From: a virus | IMG/VR virus record: IMGVR_UViG_3300030107_002139 | Coordinates: 7,905-42,557 of that record | Reading direction: 5' to 3' (one strand) | Length of the DNA stretch: 34,653 nt | Shown here: piece by piece, positions 25,404 to 31,867 of the stretch | Position numbering within the stretch: the first letter of the stretch is position 1 | How the letters are laid out: each line of letters opens with the position of its first letter | Made by a program: the position numbers and the translations under genes | The notes under the pieces: model-generated | Seen by the model: only the letters and a program-made list of their open reading frames with translations | The model's database searches: none | Told to the model about the DNA's origin: nothing

Positions 25404-25442
25404 TTACCCTAGTTTAATACAATATGTGTTAAGCTAGGGTAA
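25404..25442 (+). promoter_or_regulatory. Promoter within a 9-bp perfect inverted repeat
   Basis: TTACCCTAG (25404-25412) and CTAGGGTAA (25434-25442) enclose the extended -10 TGTTAAGCT (25427-25435). The sequence before it, GTTTAATAC, corresponds in position to the GTTTAAAC of the 23527 promoter. The repeat would cover the -35 to +1 region, as expected for an operator, or could act as a hairpin if transcribed from upstream. Confidence 0.55.
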
Positions 25443-25463
25443 CAAACAAACAAGGAGAAAACA

Positions 25464-25814
25464 ATGGCGATAATCGAAACCGAACACCTGAATCAAACTC
25501 AGTTTATCGGTAAATTTACAAGCCGCTCAGAGATGATTGCAGAGCAATTTTCAGTAAGGGCCTTAGAATGTCTCTATCTTTACCTAGAAGAGATGACTGA
25601 CTCAACAGGTGAAGATATTGAGCTTGATGTTGTTGCAATCTGTGTTGAATGGGCAGAATATGATTCACTAGAGGAATGTCTAGCTGATTATTCTAAAACA
25701 TTTACAAAAGATATGTATGGCTACGATGAGAAAACAACAATAGAAAAGTTAAGAGAACATACAACAGTATTAGAAATAGAGGATAGCAAAGGAATTGTTA
25801 TCAAACAATTCTAG
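25464..25814 (+). CDS. Early protein, 116 aa, conserved-looking phage protein of unknown function
   Basis: The ATG has AAGGAG 7 bases upstream after an ACAAACAAACAA leader. The core (LECLYLYLEEMTDSTG, then DIELDVVAICVEWAEYDSLEECL) resembles small acidic proteins I recall from many tailed phages, whose function is not established. The protein is acidic and soluble. It is driven by its own promoter-like element (25404-25442) and is followed by a GTTTAAAC site 6 bases after the stop codon and a strong hairpin, making it a separate transcription unit. Confidence 0.75.
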   Translation: MAIIETEHLNQTQFIGKFTSRSEMIAEQFSVRALECLYLYLEEMTDSTGEDIELDVVAICVEWAEYDSLEECLADYSKTFTKDMYGYDEKTTIEKLREHTTVLEIEDSKGIVIKQF

Positions 25815-25820
25815 CACCCT

Positions 25821-25868
25821 GTTTAAACCGACACCTGTAAATTATATTTATGGGTGTCAGGTTTTAAT
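25821..25868 (+). terminator. GTTTAAAC site followed by a long terminator hairpin
   Basis: GTTTAAAC (25821-25828) is followed by GACACC (25830-25835), inner TAAAT/ATTTA and GGTGTC (25853-25858). With two wobble pairs this makes a continuous 13-bp stem with a TAT loop. The sequence AGGTTTTAATT follows. It should end the transcript of the 116-aa gene. Confidence 0.7.
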
Positions 25869-25876
25869 TACAGATA

Positions 25877-25885
25877 TGTTATAGT
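25877..25885 (+). promoter_or_regulatory. Extended -10 promoter-like element
   Basis: TGTTATAGT, preceded by ATA as in the promoters at 23540 and 25424, directly after a terminator and about 24 bases before the start of a string of tiny genes. Confidence 0.5.
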
Positions 25886-25908
25886 TGATTTACAAGGAGG
25901 AATAAACA

Positions 25909-26070
25909 ATGAAAGATGCTAAGCAAGAAAGGTTAATAAGAAATATTCAAAATAAATTGGATATGACTAAAAGTGATAATGAGCGTAGAATTAGAAAATT
26001 TAAAGCTCAATGTAAATTGCAAGAAAGCTACCTGGAAGAAATTTTAGAGTTAGCTAAAATTGGTAATTAA
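25909..26070 (+). CDS. Tiny early protein, 53 aa, basic and helical
   Basis: The ATG has a strong AAGGAGG site 9 bases upstream. The product (MKDAKQERLIRNIQNKLDMT...) is highly charged and looks like a single coiled coil, ending in an acidic helix. It is the first of six closely spaced small genes that all use a GAGGAATAAATA-type ribosome site. Function unknown. Confidence 0.65.
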   Translation: MKDAKQERLIRNIQNKLDMTKSDNERRIRKFKAQCKLQESYLEEILELAKIGN

Positions 26071-26084
26071 GAGAGGAATAAATA

Positions 26085-26231
26085 ATGGCTAAAGAATATC
26101 GTACAGTAAAAGTTCATACAGAGGAATTGCAAGAGATATTAGGTGCAAAGTCATTTGTAGTAGAAATAGAACGAGAAGTGTCAGTTGTTGTTAATGCTGA
26201 TAGTAAAGAACAAGCAGAAGAAAAGGAATAA
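26085..26231 (+). CDS. Tiny early protein, 48 aa
   Basis: The ATG follows AGAGGAATAAATA. The product (MAKEYRTVKVHTEELQEILG...) has alternating hydrophobic and charged residues and an acidic tail, with no known motif. It is 14 bases after the previous stop and 3 bases before the next start, so it is part of a co-translated string. Confidence 0.65.
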   Translation: MAKEYRTVKVHTEELQEILGAKSFVVEIEREVSVVVNADSKEQAEEKE

Positions 26232-26234
26232 ATA

Positions 26235-26348
26235 ATGAGCTTACAAATAATTTATGATGAGATAAAAAAATTGGATAGAAAACTAAATTCAATTCAAGTT
26301 GAATTAGTAAAACAAAGATTAGAGGAAAAAAAAGAGAGGAATAAATAA
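26235..26348 (+). CDS. Tiny early protein, 37 aa, coiled coil
   Basis: The ATG is preceded by AAAGGAATAAATA. The whole product (MSLQIIYDEIKKLDRKLNSI...) reads as one amphipathic coiled coil. Its stop codon abuts the ATG of the next gene. Function unknown; a partner-binding or oligomerising peptide is plausible. Confidence 0.6.
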   Translation: MSLQIIYDEIKKLDRKLNSIQVELVKQRLEEKKERNK

Positions 26349-26459
26349 ATGCTTAAAGTAAGAAATATTTTATTACAAAAAATATATTCAAAAAAATATA
26401 GGACATTTTTAGATAAGTTATTTATTAAATTATTTTTATGGATAGAGGAGAAAGAATAA
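26349..26459 (+). CDS. Tiny early protein, 36 aa, basic
   Basis: The ATG directly follows the previous stop, with GAGAGGAATAAATA before it. The product (MLKVRNILLQKIYSKKYRTF...) is strongly basic and hydrophobic, possibly membrane- or RNA-associated. It overlaps the next ORF by one base (TAATG). Function unknown. Confidence 0.55.
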   Translation: MLKVRNILLQKIYSKKYRTFLDKLFIKLFLWIEEKE

Positions 26460-26530
26460 TGGAGGTAATACTTCAGTACATAATTTTAATAATGCTAGGA
26501 ATGACTTTAGGAGGTCTCATTGCTAAATAA
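26459..26530 (+). CDS. Tiny membrane peptide, 23 aa
   Basis: The ORF overlaps the preceding stop (TAATG) and has GAGGAGAAAG just upstream. Almost the whole product (MEVILQYIILIMLGMTLGGL) is a single hydrophobic helix. It overlaps the next gene's TTG start. It is short, so the call rests on the ribosome site and gene packing. Confidence 0.45.
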   Translation: MEVILQYIILIMLGMTLGGLIAK

Positions 26531-26801
26531 ATTTTTAATATCAATAGGTTTTAAGGTGGACGAGATGACCTGCGGAGGAGATTATCATGCTTGGGATTCT
26601 CCAACCGATTATGGCGTTATATGTTTACGCTGCTACAAACAACCAGCAGAGGTTGATTGGGAACACGAATTAAAAATAGTACCTCGGTTTAAACAAGGAG
26701 TCGAAGATTTTATAAACTATATAACATTTGGAAAGTATTCATTTTATAGAAGAATCTATAAAGAAAATAAATTAAGGAAGGGGCAGGAGAAACCATTTTA
26801 A
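26520..26801 (+). CDS. Small protein, 93 aa, possible zinc-binding, TTG start
   Basis: The TTG at 26520 has AGGAGG 5 bases upstream, which favours it over the later ATG. The region CGGDYHAWDSPTDYGVICLRC holds Cys, His and C-x2-C, a possible zinc site. The C-terminus is basic (KENKLRKGQEK). A GTTTAAAC site lies inside (26697-26704) in the context TCGGTTTAAACAAGG. Function unknown. Confidence 0.65.
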   Translation: MLNKFLISIGFKVDEMTCGGDYHAWDSPTDYGVICLRCYKQPAEVDWEHELKIVPRFKQGVEDFINYITFGKYSFYRRIYKENKLRKGQEKPF

Positions 26802-26917
26802 ATTTAAGCATTTAGAATAGAGTCGGAAGAGAACTCCGAACAAGGTTACTTTCATTGGCCTGATTTGAACACTACTTGCTCCTCAATTTTAGAAAAGTTT
26901 TCTCCTATATAGATAAT

Positions 26918-27184
26918 ATGATGAAGTGTGAAAAATGTGAAGGCGGCTACCTACATGTGTTAATAGCTATTGAGCAAAACTTTCCATATACTTTATGCTC
27001 TAAGCATAGAAATTTTAAACCAACTAAATTGTTTACATTCTTACATACAACTTATTTCACTTATTGGAGTGTGCCTAAACAATACAAAAGAATATATGGA
27101 GATTCATATAAACAAGCATTGCAAAGATATTTTAGATTTAAGGGTTGGCAAATGGCTAACCATAGGGGGCCATATTATAAATAA
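26918..27184 (+). CDS. Small protein with Cys motif, about 88 aa
   Basis: The frame is open from a TTG at 26876. The ATGs at 26918/26921 start just before MKCEKCEGGYL, but neither has a good ribosome site, so the start is uncertain. The product has C-x2-C near the start and CSKHRNF later, a possible zinc site, then an aromatic, basic C-terminal half. Three stop codons in a row (TAA TGA TAG) end it, and a GTTTAAAC site lies 8 bases downstream. Function unknown. Confidence 0.55.
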   Translation: MMKCEKCEGGYLHVLIAIEQNFPYTLCSKHRNFKPTKLFTFLHTTYFTYWSVPKQYKRIYGDSYKQALQRYFRFKGWQMANHRGPYYK

Positions 27185-27190
27185 TGATAG

Positions 27191-27313
27191 CGGTTTAAAC
27201 AAGAAGACGACATTCCGTATTTTCCCTGTGTGCGTAGTGGTTATTGCTGTAAACAAGCTCCTTGCGTATATGGAGGTTGGAATAAAGTTAAAAAAGATAC
27301 CAACTTAATGTAA
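27191..27313 (+). pseudogene. Cys-cluster ORF without a start codon (YkgJ-like zinc/iron-binding motif)
   Basis: The frame following the triple stop encodes about 40 residues including FPCVRSGYCCKQAPCVYGGW. This C-x3-G-x-CC-x3-PC-x-YG pattern is that of the YkgJ-like zinc/iron-chelating family, whose phage members are usually longer with a further Cys after this block. Here there is no ATG, GTG or TTG before the motif; only an ATT (IPYFPC) or a +1 frameshift from the ATG at 27184 through GTTTAAA could start it. It ends early at 27311. It is therefore either a degraded gene or a gene with unusual initiation. Confidence 0.5.
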
Positions 27314-27318
27314 TGTTG

Positions 27319-27327
27319 TGGTAACAT
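27319..27327 (+). promoter_or_regulatory. Extended -10 promoter-like element
   Basis: TGGTAACAT, an extended -10 of the same type as those at 23543, 25427 and 25877, located 28 bases before the ATG of the 51-aa gene. Confidence 0.4.
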
Positions 27328-27355
27328 GAAAGGGTAACTTTACATAGGAGAATCT

Positions 27356-27511
27356 ATGAAGTACATGGTAACGAGTCTTTCTGTTTATGGTGGACAGATG
27401 ACTTGGGAATTTGACAATAAAGATGATGCGTTGAAAAAAGTTAGGGAGCTTAAAGACAACGATATGAAGTCATCTTTTATTGTAAAAATTACTGAGTACG
27501 AAACAGTATAA
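27356..27511 (+). CDS. Small early protein, 51 aa
   Basis: The ATG has AGGAGA 5 bases upstream. The product (MKYMVTSLSVYGGQMTWEFD...) reads as strand-strand-helix-strand, ending IVKITEYETV, and is soluble. The family is not recognised. It probably starts a new transcription unit behind the promoter-like element at 27319. Confidence 0.65.
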   Translation: MKYMVTSLSVYGGQMTWEFDNKDDALKKVRELKDNDMKSSFIVKITEYETV

Positions 27512-27544
27512 GTAAACGAACAAACGAATACAAGGAGGAATAAA

Positions 27545-27760
27545 TTGCAAGTATATATATTAATAGGGCTAGTGTTTGCGTGGATTGTATCAGGTCTTAT
27601 GGCCGATAACTATGCGTTGCGTAAACATTTAAAGGAGTATAAGAGATTAGAGCAAATCGATTTAGATAGATACAATTTTGTTGTTGGGATATTAAATCAA
27701 AAACAACAGAAAGACTTGCACCAATACTATGTATTAACAGGTGCAATAAAGGAGGAATAA
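27545..27760 (+). CDS. Small membrane-anchored protein, 71 aa, TTG start
   Basis: The TTG at 27545 has AAGGAGG 7 bases upstream. Residues about 3-20 (VYILIGLVFAWIVSGLMA) form one membrane helix, followed by a charged helical domain predicted to face the cytoplasm. Its stop overlaps the next start (TAATG). Function unknown; the layout suits a small membrane regulator or inhibitor. Confidence 0.7.
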   Translation: MQVYILIGLVFAWIVSGLMADNYALRKHLKEYKRLEQIDLDRYNFVVGILNQKQQKDLHQYYVLTGAIKEE

Positions 27761-28002
27761 TGGCTAAGCCTATAGAGAAACCTAATATATTTAATGAGCC
27801 AAAACTTTTAAAGAAGTGGGCCATATCATTAGCGAATGCTTGTGGAGGACAAGAAGTGTCTCAGACCAGTATTAAGCTAAACCAAAAAAACATGCAAAAG
27901 ATGAACATTCTTATAGATGAATTTGTACTCTGCTATAACAATATGTTTCAAGCTATGCAGCAAGAAGAGACCAGTTTAAACAAGGAGGAGGAAGAAGAGT
28001 AA
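27760..28002 (+). CDS. Early protein, 80 aa, unknown function
   Basis: It overlaps both neighbours by one base and has AAAGGAGG upstream. The sequence is helical, with an acidic tail (NKEEEEE). A GTTTAAACAAGGAGG run near the end (27974 on) is both a palindrome copy and the ribosome site for the next gene. Not recognised. Confidence 0.7.
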   Translation: MAKPIEKPNIFNEPKLLKKWAISLANACGGQEVSQTSIKLNQKNMQKMNILIDEFVLCYNNMFQAMQQEETSLNKEEEEE

Positions 28003-28280
28003 TGACAATTAAACTAACACCTAAGCAAGAACAAAGGTTAAGTGAGAAATGTAATCATAAAGTTGTAGCGAAATTTGAAATTGATTTTAATTTTGATATT
28101 GGTCACTTGAATAATGAATTAATAGCAGAGTTTGTACAACAAGAATTACAAACTCTTTACACAAAAGAAAGTGTTATAAACGAACACTTTACAGAGGAAA
28201 ACTTTAAAGAACTTGTTGATTGGGAAGGTAATTATTGTGATGATTGTGAAGATGAATACCTTACAGAAGAGGAAGAATAA
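28002..28280 (+). CDS. Early acidic protein, 92 aa, possible zinc site
   Basis: AAGGAGGAGG precedes the ATG. The product has CNH near residue 17 and CDDC near the end (GNYCDDCEDEYLTEEEE), a possible zinc site, and an acidic tail. It is coupled by overlapping start/stop to both neighbours. Function unknown. Confidence 0.7.
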   Translation: MTIKLTPKQEQRLSEKCNHKVVAKFEIDFNFDIGHLNNELIAEFVQQELQTLYTKESVINEHFTEENFKELVDWEGNYCDDCEDEYLTEEEE

Positions 28281-28537
28281 TGATTCTAGGCTTATCAAAA
28301 CCTAAAGATGAATGGACTATGCTCTTTACTCCTAGGTGTATTCATTGTAAAACTACAGGAGAAGTGCGTGTTAAGAAGAAAGATGCAACTACTTGGAAGT
28401 ACACATCAAGGTATATAAGGCCGCTTGTTCAAGACTTGTTTCCTTATATAGATAAAGATTACAGAGAACAAATAATGACAGGGATTCACCCTAGATGTTT
28501 CTATGAAATGTTTGGAGATGAAGAAGATGATGACTAA
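28280..28537 (+). CDS. Early protein, 85 aa, zinc-finger-like
   Basis: C-x2-C (PRCIHCKTTG) near residue 20 and GIHPRCFYEMFG at the end. This arrangement resembles small proteins of unknown function that I recall from actinobacterial phages. The middle is helical (IRPLVQDLFPYIDKDYREQI). The tail is acidic. It is coupled to the next gene by TAATG. A nucleic-acid or protein-binding role is possible. Confidence 0.7.
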   Translation: MILGLSKPKDEWTMLFTPRCIHCKTTGEVRVKKKDATTWKYTSRYIRPLVQDLFPYIDKDYREQIMTGIHPRCFYEMFGDEEDDD

Positions 28538-28677
28538 TGGCTATTAAACAATATTGGATTCGGTTTAAACCGATAGAGTTTAAAACTAATAAAGAATTAG
28601 TAATTGATTTACTGACAGAAGAAAGAATTAAAGAACTTAGAAAACAGATAGAGGAAAGAGAGGAAGATAATGGGTAA
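28537..28677 (+). CDS. Tiny early protein, 46 aa, carrying a 14-bp palindrome
   Basis: The ATG overlaps the preceding stop. The product (MAIKQYWIRFKPIEFKTNKE...) ends in a charged helix. The codons for IRFKPI include TCGGTTTAAACCGA (28560-28573), a perfect 14-bp palindrome and the best copy of the GTTTAAAC family. The ORF overlaps the next gene by 8 bases. Function unknown. Confidence 0.6.
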   Translation: MAIKQYWIRFKPIEFKTNKELVIDLLTEERIKELRKQIEEREEDNG

Positions 28678-28897
28678 ATTTTTTGACAAAGATTATTACA
28701 CAAAACAACTTCTAAACATTAGAGAAAATATAGATGTAAAAGAACAAGAGGTTTCTTTTTTAAGAAAAAGAAGAACAAAAATAGTAGGTCAAGCATACGC
28801 AGGAGGCATGTCTGCTATAGAATTAGGAAGAATATTAGGCATGAGTAGGCAAAGTGTTTATGCTTTAATAAACAAACAAGGAGAGAATAATGGATAA
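28670..28897 (+). CDS. Small helix-turn-helix DNA-binding protein, 75 aa
   Basis: Residues 1-40 are a charged helix. Residues 47-68 (MSAIELGRILGMSRQSVYAL) are a typical helix-turn-helix of the resolvase/HTH_23 type, with a Gly turn and Ser-Arg-Gln at the recognition helix. No enzymatic domain is attached. GAGAGGAAG gives a ribosome site. It is the only obvious sequence-specific DNA-binding protein in the early module, so it is a candidate for recognising the GTTTAAAC sites; that link is conjecture. It overlaps the next gene by 8 bases. Confidence 0.75.
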   Translation: MGKFFDKDYYTKQLLNIRENIDVKEQEVSFLRKRRTKIVGQAYAGGMSAIELGRILGMSRQSVYALINKQGENNG

Positions 28898-29891
28898 GGC
28901 AACCAAAACAAAAGCGTGGAAGGAATTAACTAAACCTTTTGCTAAGAGTGTAATTAAAAAAAACCCTAAAGGTTTTGGAGATTATGTTCCTCATCACATA
29001 TACACAAGAAGACTTGTTGATAGTGGACTATTAAAAAGTTTTGATACAGTAGAAGTGATACGAGGAGCTGAAGGACATGTTATATCAGCAAGATGTACAT
29101 TAGTTGTAGATTCTCCTGAAGGAGAGAAAACAGTTACTTCATGTGGAGATGTAGAGCCTTCGGCTATTAACATGTTTAAGAATGGTAAGAAGTCTGAAGG
29201 CGAACTTATTAAAGATGCTGAGTCAGACGCACTTAAAAGATGTTGCATGAGACTAGGTATTGGTCTTCATATGTGGGAGCAGGATATGAGCGAGGAAGAA
29301 TATAGTGCATCTGTATCTGTAGATAATAAACCAAAACCTAAACCTGAAGTTAAGGTAGAGAAAAAACCTCCAGCTAAAATATCTAAAGAAGAACAAGAAA
29401 AAATGGAAGAGACAGTTGAAGAAATGGTCTCTGATAAAAGCAGCAATGTAAAGAAGGAATTGAATCTTGCTTTAAAACAATTTATTGCTAACGATGAGGA
29501 AAGAAGTAAGGTCATGAATGAAATCTACAAGAAAGTAGTTGATGAGCAGAACTTTCCTACCAGTTTAAACGACTGGTCTGATGACCAAAAAGATTCTTTT
29601 ATAGATATTGTTGAAATAAAAGTAAAAGCTAAAGAAAAGCTAGAAGAAACTAAGGAACTGGTTGAAGAAACTTTTGGCGAAGTAAAAGATAATACTAGGA
29701 ACTGCCCTGAATGTGGTAAGCCAGACTTTATAGAAGATAATAGACAAAAGAAAAAGGACGGTACTCCAGAAGACCCTAAGAAGTTTGCAAGTATTCCGTC
29801 TTGGTCTTGTAATGATTACCCTGCAGGTGGTAAACATGGTTGCGGTTGGGTAGCTTGGGGAGATACAGACTGCCCTACAGAATGGCTTTAG
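28890..29891 (+). CDS. Rad52-like single-strand annealing protein with C-terminal zinc ribbon
   Basis: A 333-aa protein. The N-terminal 130 residues include KDAESDALKRCCMRLGIGL (109-127), the signature of the Rad52/Sak-type annealing superfamily, followed by HMW. These proteins anneal complementary single strands in phage recombination and replication. A long charged linker (about 140-265) is followed by a likely zinc ribbon with Cys272, Cys275, Cys307 and Cys318. AAGGAG precedes the ATG. A nuclease gene lies two genes downstream, as expected for a recombination pair. The exact subfamily (Rad52 against DUF1071-like) cannot be settled by eye. Confidence 0.75.
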   Translation: MDKATKTKAWKELTKPFAKSVIKKNPKGFGDYVPHHIYTRRLVDSGLLKSFDTVEVIRGAEGHVISARCTLVVDSPEGEKTVTSCGDVEPSAINMFKNGKKSEGELIKDAESDALKRCCMRLGIGLHMWEQDMSEEEYSASVSVDNKPKPKPEVKVEKKPPAKISKEEQEKMEETVEEMVSDKSSNVKKELNLALKQFIANDEERSKVMNEIYKKVVDEQNFPTSLNDWSDDQKDSFIDIVEIKVKAKEKLEETKELVEETFGEVKDNTRNCPECGKPDFIEDNRQKKKDGTPEDPKKFASIPSWSCNDYPAGGKHGCGWVAWGDTDCPTEWL

Positions 29892-30184
29892 AGCCAATAG
29901 GTAACTCTTTTGCGGTAGAAAAATTAAAAGAGAAATTAAAAAAAAGATTTCCTGAACATAATTTTGATATTAAAGCAGAGCCAGATAGAAAGCATAAGCT
30001 ACCTACTGAATGTGGAAGTAATAAGATTACCTATTATGACAACAAAGGTAATGTATTTTGTGGCCAACGATATAAAAAAATACATGAAGACAACCCATAC
30101 TCATGGGAATGGGCTACCTGCAACGCATTAATTAGAGAAGGTAAGCCTAAGTTTAAACAAGAAGTATTGGAAGAGCCATTTTAA
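29882..30184 (+). CDS. Small protein, 100 aa, between recombination genes
   Basis: The frame opens at 29840, but MALEPIGNSF at 29882, overlapping the end of the annealing gene by 10 bases, is the likelier start. The product is basic and holds CGSNKITYYDNKGNVFCGQRY and WATCNALIREG, with scattered Cys. A GTTTAAAC site lies near its 3' end (30151-30158). It overlaps the nuclease gene by TAATG, implying a shared recombination or replication role. Family unknown. Confidence 0.65.
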   Translation: MALEPIGNSFAVEKLKEKLKKRFPEHNFDIKAEPDRKHKLPTECGSNKITYYDNKGNVFCGQRYKKIHEDNPYSWEWATCNALIREGKPKFKQEVLEEPF

Positions 30185-30654
30185 TGAAACATACAGATAG
30201 TTTTAAAGATAGAAATAAAGGCAGCGATATGGCGGAAGATACCATGCAGCAGTATTTAGAGGACAGGGGTTTGGTTGAATTTCATGACTGGTTAAAGATA
30301 GGAACAGACCCTAAAGAAAGTAAGCTACCCTTATTCTGGTTTATTACTAATGTCTTATTAATACCAGACTACGCTGTTGTATCAAAAGGTTATATCTATT
30401 TAATAGAAGTAAAGGGAACATTAAAGCTAAAAGAATCAGACTACATGAAGATACAAGAGATAGCTAAAAGAGCAAAGAAATATTCAAAGGTTAAGGTTGG
30501 TATTTATTATTTTGCACATCCTAATGCTGTACCAGTATATTACTCTGCAAGAAAATTAAAAGAATTATGGGTCTCTGGAGATTTAGAAGAAGGTATCTAC
30601 GAAGAAAAAGATTTCGAAGGCAAACCTAAAATGTATAGAATACTTCCTGTTTAA
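30184..30654 (+). CDS. PD-(D/E)XK nuclease
   Basis: A 156-aa protein with the core motif IPDYAV ... YLIEVKG: Asp62, Glu75 and Lys77 as metal and catalytic residues, and a helix with Glu18 before them. This matches RecB-like or resolvase-like PD-(D/E)XK nucleases, which cut DNA; single-domain phage versions often act in recombination or replication. It partners with the annealing protein two genes upstream. Its stop codon (TAA at 30652-30654) is inside a GTTTAAAC palindrome shared with the convergent gene. A later ATG (residue 16) is also possible. Confidence 0.75.
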   Translation: MKHTDSFKDRNKGSDMAEDTMQQYLEDRGLVEFHDWLKIGTDPKESKLPLFWFITNVLLIPDYAVVSKGYIYLIEVKGTLKLKESDYMKIQEIAKRAKKYSKVKVGIYYFAHPNAVPVYYSARKLKELWVSGDLEEGIYEEKDFEGKPKMYRILPV

Positions 30655-30656
30655 AC
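30649..30656. promoter_or_regulatory. GTTTAAAC palindrome containing both stop codons of convergent genes
   Basis: The plus-strand nuclease ends GTT TAA and the minus-strand phosphoesterase also ends GTT TAA within the same eight bases. The two coding regions overlap by 4 bases, and there is no separate terminator. Confidence 0.85.
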
Positions 30657-31835
30657 CAGCTTGTAGTTATCCCAACCCTTATCATTTACAGTTAAAGTAG
30701 TAACAGATGGATGAGACCATAGACCTGTTCTTTCAGTAAAATCTATACTTTTATCCAAAGAACTTGTCTGAAACCACGACCTATCTCCTTGTTGCTTAAA
30801 TCGAGGATGGTGGTAATGTGCAGTTATTAATATCTCTGCCTCACCTACAGGCAACCAACCATACATTTGACCCTTCCACCAGTTTTCTATTTTTACTTCT
30901 GGATTACTACCTCCACCGCCTGTCATGTGGCCATGAGTAAATGCAACAGTCTTACCTTTAATATCTAACACCTGATGAAAACCTTTAGGAACTTTTACTT
31001 CTACTTTTCCATACCTTTTAGGATTAGCTTTCATTATTTCACCACAAATCTCTATGTGCATAGTATCTGAATTATCGAGGCGAGATGTACTGACTTGGCC
31101 CTTGCTTGTTCTTGACATTTCTCCATGATTTCCTGGCACTCCACTTAATGTTAGGGATGGAGAATATGGAAGGAAGGTATCTATTGTTTTCATTATCATT
31201 GCCCTAGCTAGAGCATATTGCTCCATCAGGTTTAAGGAAACATTGTGAGGTTGAGATTCGTAAAAATGTGGAGTACAGTTTTCTGTAAGGTCACCTAATC
31301 CTACCATGTATATCTCATCAATTTTTACACCAACTTTTTTAAGAAACTTTAAATGATTAATACCATCAGCTAATGCTTGGTCATATCTTTTGATAGTATT
31401 CTCAACTCCCCAATCTTTTTTGCCCAACTGCCAGTCACTCATCAACCATAGAAAAGCTGTATCTCCTGCATCGTATTGTTTTACAATAGGTGCTTTTTTC
31501 TTTGCTTGTTTAAATAACTCGTTTACATACTTATCATGTCCAGGAATTTTCTGTTGAACTATACCTTTAAAAGCATAGAAAGTTTCTACTTGACCACCTT
31601 TAAGCTGTGTATTCCAAGATGATGCACGAACAGTTCCTACGATTTCGTATTTCTTTGGGTCGAATCCCCATTCTTTAAGTATTTCATCATACTTACTCTG
31701 ATAGTCTGGGTCAGTACCTACATGTGTAAGCTCACCCATACCAGTTTGTTTATTAATATCGTACCCAGGCTGCCAACCAGATTTGTAGAAATTATTACCT
31801 AGTTGTTCACCAGTATACTTTTTCTTCTTAGGCAT
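30651..31835 (-). CDS. Calcineurin-like metallophosphoesterase
   Basis: A 394-aa protein with the metallophosphoesterase motifs in order: SDWQLG (Asp134, in place of DxH), GLGDLTEN (Gly181-Asp182), GVPGNHGE (Asn236-His237), FTHGHMTGGG (His301, His303) and ITAHYHHP (His340, His342). These bind two metals and cleave phosphoesters; phage relatives are usually annotated as DNA exonuclease-like or phosphatase. The first motif has Gln where His is usual. It lies downstream of the holin on the minus strand, separated by a GTTTAAAC site, and converges with the early operon. Confidence 0.8.
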   Translation of the reverse strand: MPKKKKYTGEQLGNNFYKSGWQPGYDINKQTGMGELTHVGTDPDYQSKYDEILKEWGFDPKKYEIVGTVRASSWNTQLKGGQVETFYAFKGIVQQKIPGHDKYVNELFKQAKKKAPIVKQYDAGDTAFLWLMSDWQLGKKDWGVENTIKRYDQALADGINHLKFLKKVGVKIDEIYMVGLGDLTENCTPHFYESQPHNVSLNLMEQYALARAMIMKTIDTFLPYSPSLTLSGVPGNHGEMSRTSKGQVSTSRLDNSDTMHIEICGEIMKANPKRYGKVEVKVPKGFHQVLDIKGKTVAFTHGHMTGGGGSNPEVKIENWWKGQMYGWLPVGEAEILITAHYHHPRFKQQGDRSWFQTSSLDKSIDFTERTGLWSHPSVTTLTVNDKGWDNYKLV

Positions 31836-31867
31836 AAACGCCTCCTTTAGCCCTGTTGAAGGCCCTC

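Noticed and set aside
26970-27308. 112-codon plus-strand ORF overlapping the Cys-motif gene
   Set aside because: No ribosome site, erratic composition, and it overlaps in another frame both the 26918 gene and the more convincing Cys-cluster frame.
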